A DNA stretch of 45,249 nt from positions 1-45,249 of the forward strand of contig CAYFXE010000024.1 of assembly GCA_964347035.1 (NCBI GenBank), given 5' to 3'. The translations under genes were made by a program, and so were the position numbers. The DNA is from CAYFXE01 sp964347035. Its GTDB lineage: Bacteria; Acidobacteriota; Aminicenantia; Aminicenantales; Aminicenantaceae. Of this stretch, positions 32,942 to 41,499 are shown piece after piece. The notes under the pieces are model-generated. The model saw nothing but the letters and a program-made list of their open reading frames with translations. It made no database searches and had not been told where the DNA came from. Positions within the stretch are counted from its first letter, which is position 1. The number at the start of each line of letters is the position of its first letter.

Positions 32942-34642
32942 TCATCTCCAAGGTCTGTACGGGATAAGGGGGAGCTCCTCTTCTTTAACGACTCTTAAGA
33001 AGTGGAAAATGTCATCCTTTTCAGGAACAAGACCGAACTTCCAGTAGCGGATGAAGCCATACTGTGACTGAGGCTCGAGCAGACAGGGAATCAGGTTGGC
33101 GCCCTCCTGGGTACATGAAACGAAATAATCCCCTTTTTTTATGATGGTCTGAAGGACAGTCTTGGCGACATCGATCGTCTGAGGCGGAAGATAATCATAT
33201 TTGGCTGGTAAGATATCAATGACCTTATATGCCTCTATCTCAAGGAGCAAATCCTTCTGGAAGAGATCTACGTTAATGCCGTGGTGCAGCAAAGTTTCCA
33301 CGACATCCTGGTGTCTGGCAGGTATGATATATCCGAGAGGGCGAGAGACGCTGACTGTCGGCTCAACACCAGGGAACCAGTTTTTAACGACTTCTTTAAC
33401 GACTTTAAACCTTGACGGATAGGGATAAGGATCGAGATCATCTCTGGTTAGAGGATCACCCGCTTTTTTGTCCTTGTTCAGAATGCCACGGATCGGCGCT
33501 TCAGTCCGTTCAAATTTCTTTATGGTCAGCGTCGGCTGTTTTTCGTCTCGAGCATATCGCATCCTGAGATGGACAAGGTCGCCATCAGAGTAGAGTCGGG
33601 CTTTTTCGATAAGCTGTGTCCTGAATTTCCGGACCATGGCGTTAATCTTCTGCCCGTGGCGGGCGATGCTTTCAGAGAAAAACAGGATGCCAAGATACTG
33701 CCAGCGGGTTCTTTCTCTGAGGGTTTCGATGTCATGACGAGAGGCCCCTTCCTGGATGAAAGAGAGAGATTCGTATATGCCCAGACTATTCCGGCCGTCG
33801 TTGAGGTCAGTCGTGCTGTATCGTTTCATCGTCTCGCGTTGTCCCTGGTCTTCGGGTCGGTAGTTAACTCCGGCTGATGAGTCGACACCCATTCTCTGGG
33901 TGATAAGATATTCGTGGAAAGTGACACCTTTCTTTTCCAAGCCTTCTTCCACTTCGGCCAGAATCGTATCCCGAGAGAAATGCTGGAGTTCAGGCTGAAT
34001 GTTCGCGTTGGAGACACAACCGATAGAGACTCTGTAATAATCATCTCCCTTCTCATGGACATCCATTGTTACTTCCGGCATCCAAGTCCTGAAAACCCGG
34101 TGGACGGCTTCGACTTCAGGAGCCTCGAGCTTGACATGGTCGCGGTTGAGATCCAGCTCCTGTTCATTGCGGCGCTGGTCGAGCCAGTTTCCGTAAGGAT
34201 TGGATTGAGGCATGATCAAAAAATTCACATTTTCAAGCAGCGACTTAAGCTCGCCGACTGCCAGATCTCTGATCAGCCAGAGGACCGCCTCCTTGGCCGA
34301 GTGCTCGTTTCCATGCTGGGAGGCCACGAGGAGGAAAGTGGGCTTGTCTCGGTTGAGTTCTGAGGGAAGCTTGATTCCTTCTTCAGTAAGGATACACAGG
34401 AACAGCTCCTGGGCCTTGTAGTTTCTTGTTTCTTTCGTCCGTCCGACCACTTCGACTGTGAGTTGGGCTGAGATATGGTCCACATGACTGAGGAATCGAG
34501 CGATTTCTTCATTCTGGCTATATCGAGTATATTGGTTTGCTTCTGCGGGTGTTTTTATGTTTTCAGCCTTGAAAACAGGAGTCAAGAATAAAAATAGGAG
34601 GACGAAGAAGATCCCTGACTTAGAACGTTCTTTTTTTAACAT
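32942..34642 (-). CDS. Exported M14 family zinc carboxypeptidase-like protein
   Basis: A 566-residue secreted protein. The signal peptide is clear (basic start, hydrophobic IFFVLLFLFLTPVFKA, then a likely cleavage site). The catalytic M14 domain shows the zinc motif SQHGNEHSAKEA with His110 and Glu113, the substrate segment LDLNRDHV and the third ligand His196 in MDVHEKGDDYY. The part after about residue 330 is not a recognised domain. It probably trims peptides in the periplasm or outside the cell. The last residues GRPWR-like PYRPWR mark the end. It lies 54 bases downstream of the beta-lactamase-like gene, same strand, and is probably co-transcribed with it. GGAG sites precede the ATG. Confidence 0.85.
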   Translation of the reverse strand: MLKKERSKSGIFFVLLFLFLTPVFKAENIKTPAEANQYTRYSQNEEIARFLSHVDHISAQLTVEVVGRTKETRNYKAQELFLCILTEEGIKLPSELNRDKPTFLLVASQHGNEHSAKEAVLWLIRDLAVGELKSLLENVNFLIMPQSNPYGNWLDQRRNEQELDLNRDHVKLEAPEVEAVHRVFRTWMPEVTMDVHEKGDDYYRVSIGCVSNANIQPELQHFSRDTILAEVEEGLEKKGVTFHEYLITQRMGVDSSAGVNYRPEDQGQRETMKRYSTTDLNDGRNSLGIYESLSFIQEGASRHDIETLRERTRWQYLGILFFSESIARHGQKINAMVRKFRTQLIEKARLYSDGDLVHLRMRYARDEKQPTLTIKKFERTEAPIRGILNKDKKAGDPLTRDDLDPYPYPSRFKVVKEVVKNWFPGVEPTVSVSRPLGYIIPARHQDVVETLLHHGINVDLFQKDLLLEIEAYKVIDILPAKYDYLPPQTIDVAKTVLQTIIKKGDYFVSCTQEGANLIPCLLEPQSQYGFIRYWKFGLVPEKDDIFHFLRVVKEEELPLIPYRPWR

Positions 34643-34696
34643 TTCTCCTCTCCTTATGATAAATGTATAAGGAAAATTTTATCCTGAATTCTTTTT

Positions 34697-35713
34697 TTAG
34701 GTAGTAAAATAGAAGTAATCATAAACGAACCGTGAAATCTGGGCGATGAGATCCTCGACCTCTCTTGTTTTTAAACTCATGTTTTTGGAAAAAACCGTTA
34801 GGGCAACATGACCTAGATTGTGAGGGAGGGTGATGATCCCGCTGTCATTAACGGTCCCACCGATAGTCCCTGTTTTGTGAGCCACTTTTGTTCCCCGAGG
34901 AAGATCCCCTTTAATCCTTCTTTCTCCCGTCTGGCACTTGAACATCACAGTCAGGATATGATCACAGCTCGCCTCGTCCAGGATCTCTTTTTTAAAGACC
35001 AGCTCCAGGAGACGGTTCATGGCTTTAGGAGTGCTCTGGTCTTTTAATTCCTGGCTGAACCTCTTCGCCGCTTCTCTGAAAGCTTGAGGATTTTCTTTTC
35101 TCTCTTTTCTGTAGGTGGAGACCAGTTTGTTAAGGGATAAGTCTTTGTATGTTCCATAGTCCAGGCCGAGGTAATCCATGATCAAAAGCTGGCAGGTCCG
35201 ATTAACCGTGATGTCTTCGATCCCGTACGACCTCAATCTGCTGTTCACATTCTCAGCTCCCACTTTGGTCAGGAGGATGTCTGTAGCCGAATTGTCGCTG
35301 ATCATCATCATCAGGTTAACAAGATTCCTTACCGATAGCTTTATCCCGGGAACGTCAAGATCCGAAAGCATTCCACTCCCCAAGTGCTGGTCTTTCTTTT
35401 GGATGCTGATATCATGCTCAAGAGTGAACTTCCCCTCTTTAATTTGGGCCATGGTTTCTACTAAGATAGGGAGTTTGAAGACACTGGCCATCGGAAAAAA
35501 TGTGTCTCCGTTGATGTCAAGCTCCTTTCCTGATTCTAGATGCTTGACGGCCACTCCCACTTCACCTTCGATACCCTCGATCACAGCTTCGATCTGGAAT
35601 TTTAGTCTGTTGACACCTTCTGGTGCTTGAACTTCTTCTGTCGAAAGCGGAATCAACGACAGGAAGACGAGAATAATGAGAAAAATAACAGCCTTGTAGG
35701 TCTTAGATATCAT
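34697..35713 (-). CDS. Class A beta-lactamase-like serine hydrolase
   Basis: A 338-residue exported protein with a signal sequence (residues 7-24 hydrophobic) and a serine beta-lactamase/DD-peptidase fold. Active-site motifs are SVFK (Ser77, Lys80), SDN (139-141) and KTG (280-282), with a class A-like QSTPKAMNRLLE segment at 226-237. The omega-loop signature ExxLN expected about 36 residues after SDN is not found; that region reads NRTCQLLIMDYLG. Without the deacylating glutamate, hydrolysis of beta-lactams may be slow, and the protein could act as a peptidase or penicillin-binding protein. AAGGAG lies just before the ATG. It is followed by the M14 gene. Confidence 0.85.
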   Translation of the reverse strand: MISKTYKAVIFLIILVFLSLIPLSTEEVQAPEGVNRLKFQIEAVIEGIEGEVGVAVKHLESGKELDINGDTFFPMASVFKLPILVETMAQIKEGKFTLEHDISIQKKDQHLGSGMLSDLDVPGIKLSVRNLVNLMMMISDNSATDILLTKVGAENVNSRLRSYGIEDITVNRTCQLLIMDYLGLDYGTYKDLSLNKLVSTYRKERKENPQAFREAAKRFSQELKDQSTPKAMNRLLELVFKKEILDEASCDHILTVMFKCQTGERRIKGDLPRGTKVAHKTGTIGGTVNDSGIITLPHNLGHVALTVFSKNMSLKTREVEDLIAQISRFVYDYFYFTT

Positions 35714-35739
35714 GGTCTTCTCCTTTTAATAAAATACAG

Positions 35740-35759
35740 GGATTGATCTTTATCAATCC
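35740..35759. terminator. Hairpin between the ChaN-PDZ and beta-lactamase-like genes
   Basis: GGATTGAT (35740-35747) and ATCAATCC (35752-35759) form a perfect 8-base stem with a 4-base loop. On the minus strand it is followed by CTGTATTTTATT. It could end transcription of the ChaN-PDZ gene or act as an operator for the next one. The stem is AT-rich and the T tract imperfect. Confidence 0.4.
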
Positions 35760-35811
35760 AATATACAAAACATGAAATAGATGAGGCTTTACAAGAGCCA
35801 ATGTCTCAATG

Positions 35812-36983
35812 TTATTGCTTTGCCTCCTTCTCCGGCAGGTGAAATTTTAGGGAGACCTCAATTGTGCGAGCTTCCCGCAGAAGACGAAAATGCACTTTGT
35901 CGTCCCAGCTGAACCGAGCGAGGTAAATTCTTAGGCTGTTTATATCCGAGAACGGTTTTCCATCAACAGAAAGAATCACGTCTCCTTTTTTGAATCCAGA
36001 CTGTTTGGCCACTCCTTCGATTGGCTCGCCTTCGATGACCAGATTCTCTAGTCCTTCGATTTTTTTTAGCCTCAAACCTATAGATGGGTAAGCCGGCTGT
36101 TCCTCCTCCGGGATTCCCCAGATGAAATCGGCCAGACTCCGGGAAACTCTCACTCCCTCCTCTCCTTCTGGAATGTCGACACAAACGAGGGTTTTATAAG
36201 GGAGCTGAGTCTTTTCGGACACCCGGCGGTTTATCCCAAGGTTGTACAGAAGATGTCCTGAACCAGCCAGGATAACCATCCTTTTGTCTTCTCTCTGGAC
36301 TGTGCGGACAGCATTATGAGCCATGACCTCATCCCAGGCCGATTGAGCTCTATACAGGCCTTCAAAAGCCATCTCTAATCCTTTCCCCTTCATCTGATGG
36401 GGAATAGGGGATGCTTCGAATATTGTGCGGATCAGCTTCCTGTGTTCTTGATGGGAATGATCTGGCTCAGGAATCAAGTTTTTTTCTTCTTCAGTGAGAG
36501 CTTCCCAGCCTTTCATCCTGATTTTATGGATCAACGGGCGGGGGGCATTCAAGGCATACAGAGGGATTTTGTTGTTTTTTGCGAATAGAAATATCTGCTC
36601 GTAGAACTTGTAATTGAGGTTCCAATGGACGTACCATCTGGATTCTCGAAGGAACTCTTCATCGGAAAGAATCCCCATGCTCCACNNNNNNNNNNNNNNN
36701 NNNNNNNNNNNNNNNNNNNNNNNNNNNNNNNGATGGGCAGGCTGTTGTGTGTTTCTCCGACATAGACAAGACGGCTCTCAGCCATTTCTCTTATCATTTC
36801 CGAAAAGGTAATGGATTTTCCTTTTCGAGAGGAATAGATTTTTTCCGCAGCGACGGTCATCACCTTTTCTTTGAGGTTATTATCACCGATTCTAAGGAGA
36901 AGAATCTGATTCTCTTCTTCCCCATTCAGAGAAAAGGCGATAAAAAATATGATCCCTAAAACAAAAAGCTTTTTGATGCTCAT
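35812..36983 (-). CDS. ChaN-like (DUF399) exported protein with C-terminal PDZ domain
   Basis: One gene interrupted by a 46-N gap (36686-36731). The N-terminal part has a signal sequence (SIKKLFVLGIIFFIAFSLNG, no lipobox cysteine) and the ChaN start LVYVGETHNSLPI. After the gap comes WSMGILSDEEFLRESRW, MVILAGSGHLLYNLG and VCVDIPEGEEG, all typical of the ChaN/DUF399 haem-binding fold. The C-terminal 90 residues form a PDZ domain: EGVAKQSGFKKGDVILSVDGKPF. Known ChaN is an iron-regulated lipoprotein that binds haem; the role of this fusion is unknown. Frame continuity requires a missing length of 3n+2 bases, which 46 is not, so the gap estimate is wrong. It has its own promoter. Confidence 0.82.
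36686..36731. other. Assembly gap (46 N) inside the ChaN-PDZ gene
   Basis: The upstream half ends on a complete codon and the downstream half begins on the third base of a codon, so the true gap should be 3n+2 bases. Comparison with the family suggests about 100 bases are missing, including a conserved glutamate-methionine-phenylalanine segment. Confidence 0.8.
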
Positions 36984-37010
36984 ACTTCCTTTCTCCTGAA
37001 ATTTTACCGT

Positions 37011-37040
37011 ATGATATCTCTACAATTCAATCGATGTCAA
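37011..37040 (-). promoter_or_regulatory. Promoter of the ChaN-PDZ gene
   Basis: On the minus strand a perfect TTGACA (37035-37040), an 18-base spacer and TATCAT (37011-37016) lie 27 bases before the start codon at 36983. Confidence 0.5.
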
Positions 37041-37056
37041 TTTGATTCTGAATTTA

Positions 37057-37085
37057 TTTACAATCTGCATACTCAATTTTATACT
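37057..37085 (+). promoter_or_regulatory. Promoter of the MFS gene
   Basis: TTTACA (37057-37062), a 17-base spacer and TATACT (37080-37085) lie 41 bases before the MFS start and face away from the ChaN-PDZ promoter. Confidence 0.5.
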
Positions 37086-37126
37086 GAAGGTACCTTTTGG
37101 AAATGCTTAGACACCTTTCTTAGACC

Positions 37127-38299
37127 ATGAAAGATAAAACTCAGCGAACAATAGAGACTTTTGCCCTTGCCTCATTCTTAAACGATTTGGGCTCGGATAT
37201 GATTTATCCGGTCTGGCCGCTTTTTGTGACTCATGTCCTGAAAGCCAATATGGCTGCCCTTGGATTTTTGGATGGCCTGGGGGAAACCCTCGTTTCCCTA
37301 TCCCAAGCAGGATCTGGATTTCTCTCTGATAGGCTGAGAAAAAGAAAACTCTTCATCTGGCTTGGCTATCTGTGCGGTGCTCTTTCGAGGTTGGGATATG
37401 CATTATCTTCTCTTTGGCCTCATCTCATCCCGTTCAGAATCATGGATCGGGCGGGAAAAATGAGGAGTGTCCCTCGAGATGCCATGGTAGCTGATGTGTC
37501 GACTGCTGAGAACAGAGGAAAACATTTCGGCCTCCTGAGAACAATGGATCATCTCGGCGCACTCTGCGGAGTTCTTATATGTATCGTCTTAATCCAGTTT
37601 GTCGGCTACAGGCTGCTTTTTTTAGCGGCCGCCCTTCCCTCTTTCATGAGTGCATTTCTAGTATTCGCCCTCATCCGGGAGGGAAAACCAGATGGGGATG
37701 CTATCTACCGAGGGATTAAACTCAGAGACATCGATCATAATTTCCGACTTTTCCTTCTTCTTAGCACCATCTATGCCTTAGGAGCTTTTAGCTATTCTTT
37801 TTTGCTGTTGTATGCCACAGAGCTTGGTTTTAAGTTGACTATTGTTCCCGTGCTTTATTTGATTTTTACTGCTTCGGCTTCCCTTCTTTCTCTTCCTTTG
37901 GGAAAGCTTTCAGACAAAATCGGAAGAAAACCGGTGCTTTTGCTTGGCTATCTTTTTTGGGCAGTTGTTTGTCTGAGTTTTATCTTTAATCGCGCGCCTC
38001 TGTTAATTATGATGACCTTTTTTCTATACGGGGTTCACAGGGGAGCTTTGGAGCCCGTCCAGAAAACATTTGTTTGTGAGCTGGCTCCTCGACGCTTCAG
38101 AGCCAGCGCTTTGGGTGGATTTCAGATGGTCACCGGACTCTGTGCGCTGCCGGCTTCTTTTGTGGCCGGAGTGCTCTGGGAAAGCCTGGGCGCTTTGGCG
38201 CCTTTTGTTTTTTCGTTCGTCTTGACTTCGATAGCCGGAGCCATGCTTTTTTTTGTCAGAGAAGATGTTTCAGACAGATCTAGTCTTCTTCAACCTTGA
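37127..38299 (+). CDS. MFS family permease
   Basis: A 390-residue major facilitator with about 12 hydrophobic segments. The loop between helices 2 and 3 carries GFLSDRLRKRK (motif A), repeated in the second half as GKLSDKIGRKPV. The conserved DRAGKMRSVPRDAMVAD after helix 4 marks a subfamily of uncharacterised permeases. Likely function is drug or metabolite efflux or uptake; nothing here narrows it. No good ribosome-binding site precedes the ATG. The last 20 bases overlap the end of the convergent EF-G-like gene. Confidence 0.88.
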   Translation: MKDKTQRTIETFALASFLNDLGSDMIYPVWPLFVTHVLKANMAALGFLDGLGETLVSLSQAGSGFLSDRLRKRKLFIWLGYLCGALSRLGYALSSLWPHLIPFRIMDRAGKMRSVPRDAMVADVSTAENRGKHFGLLRTMDHLGALCGVLICIVLIQFVGYRLLFLAAALPSFMSAFLVFALIREGKPDGDAIYRGIKLRDIDHNFRLFLLLSTIYALGAFSYSFLLLYATELGFKLTIVPVLYLIFTASASLLSLPLGKLSDKIGRKPVLLLGYLFWAVVCLSFIFNRAPLLIMMTFFLYGVHRGALEPVQKTFVCELAPRRFRASALGGFQMVTGLCALPASFVAGVLWESLGALAPFVFSFVLTSIAGAMLFFVREDVSDRSSLLQP

Positions 38300-40373
38300 T
38301 TCGGCCTTCCTTGACTGCCTCATTGATAATTTTCTGTTGGAGATGACTCGGAACCTCCTCGTAGTGAGAGAATTCCAAGAGAAAGGATCCTCTTCCTCCG
38401 GTGATGGAAGTCAAAGAAGGTTCGAAATCCAACATCTCGGCCATGGGTACCTGGGCCTTGATGATACGGAGGCTTCCTTTCTGTTCCATGCCCTGGACCT
38501 TTCCTCGTCTTCCGTTGAGGTTGCCCATGATATCTCCCATGTAGGTTTCTGGTGTGTAAACCTCGACGTTCATGATCGGTTCCAGGATAGTAGGTTTGGC
38601 TTCTTTCATCCCTTTCTTAAAGGCCATCGAAGCGGCGATCTTGAAGGCGATATCGGAAGAATCGACTTCGTGGTAAGAACCGTCGTAGAGGATGGCCTTG
38701 AAGTCCACGGTGGGATATCCTGCCACAATCCCTTTTTTCCTGGCCTCCTGGATGCCTTTTTCGATCGATGGAATAAAATTCTTGGGGATGGCACCTCCGA
38801 ATATCTTGTCTTCAAATTCGAAATCCTTGCCCCTGAGCATAGGTTCCATCTTGATCTTAACATCCCCGTATTGTCCGCGCCCACCAGTCTGTTTCTTGTA
38901 CTTCCCTTGAACGTCCGAACGTCCTTTGATGGTCTCTTTGTAGGGAATTTTTGGTGGTTTGAGGACAACATCCACGCTGTATCTTTTTTTCAGCCGGTCA
39001 GTGATGATTTCGACATGTAACTGGCCATTTCCGGAGATGATCAGCTCGTTCGTCTCAGGGTCCCTTTCGATACGAGCCGTCGGGTCTTCTTCGGCGATGC
39101 GATGAGTGGCTTGGGAGATTCTGTCTTCATCAGCGCGGGTTTTCGGCTCGATGGCGAATGATATGGAGGGTTCAGGAAAGCTTATGGGCGAGAACTCGAT
39201 TCCGCCTCCTCTGGCACAAAGGGTATCTCCGGTGTAAGTCGATTTCAACTTGGCTGTGGCGACGATATCCCCGGCCTTGGCTTGACCGGCCGGGATCTGT
39301 TCCTTACCTTGGAGGAAAAAAAGGCCGCCGAGCTTTTCGTCGGTGTCTCTGTTCGTGTTATTCACGGCAGAATCAGGGCCGATTTTTCCAGAAAAAATTC
39401 TCATCAACGAGATTCTTCCTGTGTACGGGTCGGAAATCGTCTTGAAGACTATGGCAGAGAACAGACCTTCCAGGGAAGGCTTAAGGGATTCCTCTTTTCC
39501 TTTGATCTGGGCCTCGATGTCTTCTCTCTCGAGTGGAGATGGAAAAAATCGAACGATCCCGTCCAGGATGGGCTGAGCCCCGATGTTCAAGGTTGCAGAA
39601 GCAATGAAGATCGGAAATAACTGGCGGTTCAGGATACCATTTCGGAGTCCATCCCTGAGTTCTTCTGGTGAGAGTTTGCCATTCTCGAAGTATTTCTCCA
39701 TTAAGCTCTCATCATTTTCGGCGATCATCTCCATCAGCTCTTCAGCTTTTTTTTCCACGTCTGCCTTCATGTCTTCAGAGATATCAACCTCCTTGAATTT
39801 TCCACTCTCATCTTTCTCGAAAACATATGCTTTTTGTGTTAAAAGGTCGACGATACCAGAGAAATTCTTTTCCTCTCCAATCGGAAGCTGGACGGGAATG
39901 GCCTGTCGGCCGAAAAATTGATGGATGGAATCTAAGGTTCGTTGAAAATCAGCGTTTTCTCTATCCAGCTTATTGATGACGATGATTCGGGGAAGGTTAA
40001 ACTCATCGAGCATTTCCCAGACTTTTTCTGTTCCGACCTCCACTCCAGAGGCACAACAGACGAGGACTACTCCAGCATCAACGGCTCTCAAGCTCGCACG
40101 TGTATCCCAAAGGAAATTCGTGTACCCTGGACAATCGATGATATTCACCTTGTTTCCTTGCCAGTCTAAGTGGCAGGGAGAAGAATTTATTGAGATATTC
40201 CGTTCAATCTCCTCCGGATCATAATCAGTAACGGTGTTTCCTTTCTCGACCTTTGTCAATCTTGATGTGGAGCCAGCGTCGAAGAGAAAGGTAGATGTCA
40301 GGGACGTTTTCCCTGAAGATCCATGGCCAATCATCGCGATATTTCTAATCTTGTCAGCACTATAATCTTTCAT
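38280..40373 (-). CDS. fusA: Elongation factor G-like GTPase (EF-G paralogue)
   Basis: A 697-residue translational GTPase with the full EF-G domain set. The P-loop is GHGSSGKT (residues 16-23) rather than the AHIDAGKT of standard EF-G; G3 is DCPGY and G4 NKLD. Switch I reads ERNISINSSP instead of ERGITI. Domain II and the C-terminal domains III-V (RIERDPETNELIISGNGQLHVEI, then the YKETI..GRGQYGDVKIK block) are present. These differences mark the FusA2/EF-G-like group, whose members have weak or specialised roles beside the main EF-G. No rpsL/rpsG/tufA neighbours are found. GGGAGG lies 5 bases before the ATG. Confidence 0.88.
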   Translation of the reverse strand: MKDYSADKIRNIAMIGHGSSGKTSLTSTFLFDAGSTSRLTKVEKGNTVTDYDPEEIERNISINSSPCHLDWQGNKVNIIDCPGYTNFLWDTRASLRAVDAGVVLVCCASGVEVGTEKVWEMLDEFNLPRIIVINKLDRENADFQRTLDSIHQFFGRQAIPVQLPIGEEKNFSGIVDLLTQKAYVFEKDESGKFKEVDISEDMKADVEKKAEELMEMIAENDESLMEKYFENGKLSPEELRDGLRNGILNRQLFPIFIASATLNIGAQPILDGIVRFFPSPLEREDIEAQIKGKEESLKPSLEGLFSAIVFKTISDPYTGRISLMRIFSGKIGPDSAVNNTNRDTDEKLGGLFFLQGKEQIPAGQAKAGDIVATAKLKSTYTGDTLCARGGGIEFSPISFPEPSISFAIEPKTRADEDRISQATHRIAEEDPTARIERDPETNELIISGNGQLHVEIITDRLKKRYSVDVVLKPPKIPYKETIKGRSDVQGKYKKQTGGRGQYGDVKIKMEPMLRGKDFEFEDKIFGGAIPKNFIPSIEKGIQEARKKGIVAGYPTVDFKAILYDGSYHEVDSSDIAFKIAASMAFKKGMKEAKPTILEPIMNVEVYTPETYMGDIMGNLNGRRGKVQGMEQKGSLRIIKAQVPMAEMLDFEPSLTSITGGRGSFLLEFSHYEEVPSHLQQKIINEAVKEGRIKVEED

Positions 40374-40441
40374 CGGGGCCTCCCTAAAAAAACCTAGATT
40401 TATTTGAAATCGGTATAAATTCTAGCGAAAGAGCAACGGAT

Positions 40442-40471
40442 ATCATACAACAAAATTTCCCTTCTTCTCAA
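40442..40471 (-). promoter_or_regulatory. Candidate promoter of the EF-G-like gene
   Basis: On the minus strand TTGAGA (40466-40471), an 18-base spacer and TATGAT (40442-40447) lie about 70 bases before the start codon at 40373. Confidence 0.4.
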
Positions 40472-40515
40472 GAGTAAATATGAAACAAGCTTTTCGAAAT
40501 AATACACAAGATTAT

Positions 40516-40588
40516 GGGTTAGGCTGGGTGAGTTGAAAACACACGGAATTTCCCTATCTCACGATTTTCCTAACACCCAACCTGACCC
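40516..40588. repeat. Long imperfect inverted repeat at the end of rluD
   Basis: GGGTTAGGCTGGGTG (40516-40530) pairs with CACCCAACCTGACCC (40574-40588) at 13 of 15 positions; GTGAG (40528-40532) and CTCAC (40558-40562) add an alternative inner pairing. One arm lies in the last codons of rluD. It may end the ileS-lspA-lgt-rluD transcript, although no T tract follows. Confidence 0.4.
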
Positions 40589-41499
40589 TTGTCAATTTTT
40601 TTTAAGAATTTTTTTAGATCTTCAGGAAGTGGAGATGTGAATTCAACGCGCATATTCTTCTCTGGATGGATGAAGCTGAGCTGGTGAGCATGGAGGAACA
40701 GATGCGGGCAATCGCCTTTGATCATCCGCCGACCGTAACGTCGGTCGCCGACTATCGGATGGCCAGAAGCGGCCAGATGAACTCTGATTTGATGGGTTCG
40801 GCCGGTAATCGGCTGTATTTCAAGCAGCGTGTACTCTTTGAATTCTTGAAGGACAGTATACAGAGTTTCGGCAGAACGGGGTTTTCTTGTCTTGACCGAT
40901 ATTCGTTCTCCATGTTTAGGATGGCGGCCGATAGACCAGGTGATTCTCCCTTTATTTTGGGACATTTTTCCCCAGACGAGTCCGAAGTAACGCTTGTTTA
41001 CCTCTTTTATTTTAAATTGATGTTGAAGGTGATGGTAAGCCTTTAGAGTGCGAGCAACAACCATCACTCCTGATGTTTCTTTGTCCAGGCGATGGACAAG
41101 CCCGGGTCTCTCTTCAGGCCCGATATCCTGGAGTTCGGGATAGTAATGCAGGAGGGCGTTGGCCAGAGTTCCCTGCCTTACTCCAGCTCCGGGATGGACA
41201 ACCATACCCGAGGGCTTATCGATGATGATAATATGGCCATCTTCAAACAAAATCTGAAGAGAAATGTCTTCAGCCTGGATTTGTCGTGGCCCTGGTATCT
41301 CGTATTCGATCTCGACTCTATCTCCGTCTCTTAACCTTTGATTGGATTTAGCGCTTTGCTTGTTGACCTGGATATCTCCTTTATCGACAAGCCTCTGGAT
41401 CTGGGCTCGGCTGAGTTCCTTGATTCTTTCCGAAAGAAAGCGATCCAGCCTCTGATTGGCCCCGGATAAGGGAGAGGCCAGGAATTCTTTTTTAGGCAC
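40570..41499 (-). CDS. rluD: RluA/RluD family ribosomal large subunit pseudouridine synthase
   Basis: A 309-residue enzyme converting specific uridines in rRNA to pseudouridine. An N-terminal S4 RNA-binding domain (QRLDRFLSERIKELSRAQIQRLVDKGDIQVN) is followed by the catalytic domain with LVHRLDKETSG, whose aspartate (residue 139) is the nucleophile, and the C-terminal GRTHQIRVHLAASGHPIVGD. The open frame reaches an ATG at 41538 inside lgt, but the GTG at 41499, preceded by GAAGGA and overlapping the lgt end by 8 bases, starts just before the conserved domain and is preferred. Exact rRNA target is not known. It ends the ileS-lspA-lgt-rluD group. Confidence 0.9.
   Translation of the reverse strand: MPKKEFLASPLSGANQRLDRFLSERIKELSRAQIQRLVDKGDIQVNKQSAKSNQRLRDGDRVEIEYEIPGPRQIQAEDISLQILFEDGHIIIIDKPSGMVVHPGAGVRQGTLANALLHYYPELQDIGPEERPGLVHRLDKETSGVMVVARTLKAYHHLQHQFKIKEVNKRYFGLVWGKMSQNKGRITWSIGRHPKHGERISVKTRKPRSAETLYTVLQEFKEYTLLEIQPITGRTHQIRVHLAASGHPIVGDRRYGRRMIKGDCPHLFLHAHQLSFIHPEKNMRVEFTSPLPEDLKKFLKKIDKGQVGC

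Noticed and set aside
38253..39020. 255-codon open frame on the plus strand
   Set aside because: It is antisense to the EF-G-like gene and overlaps the MFS end; no conserved domain is visible.
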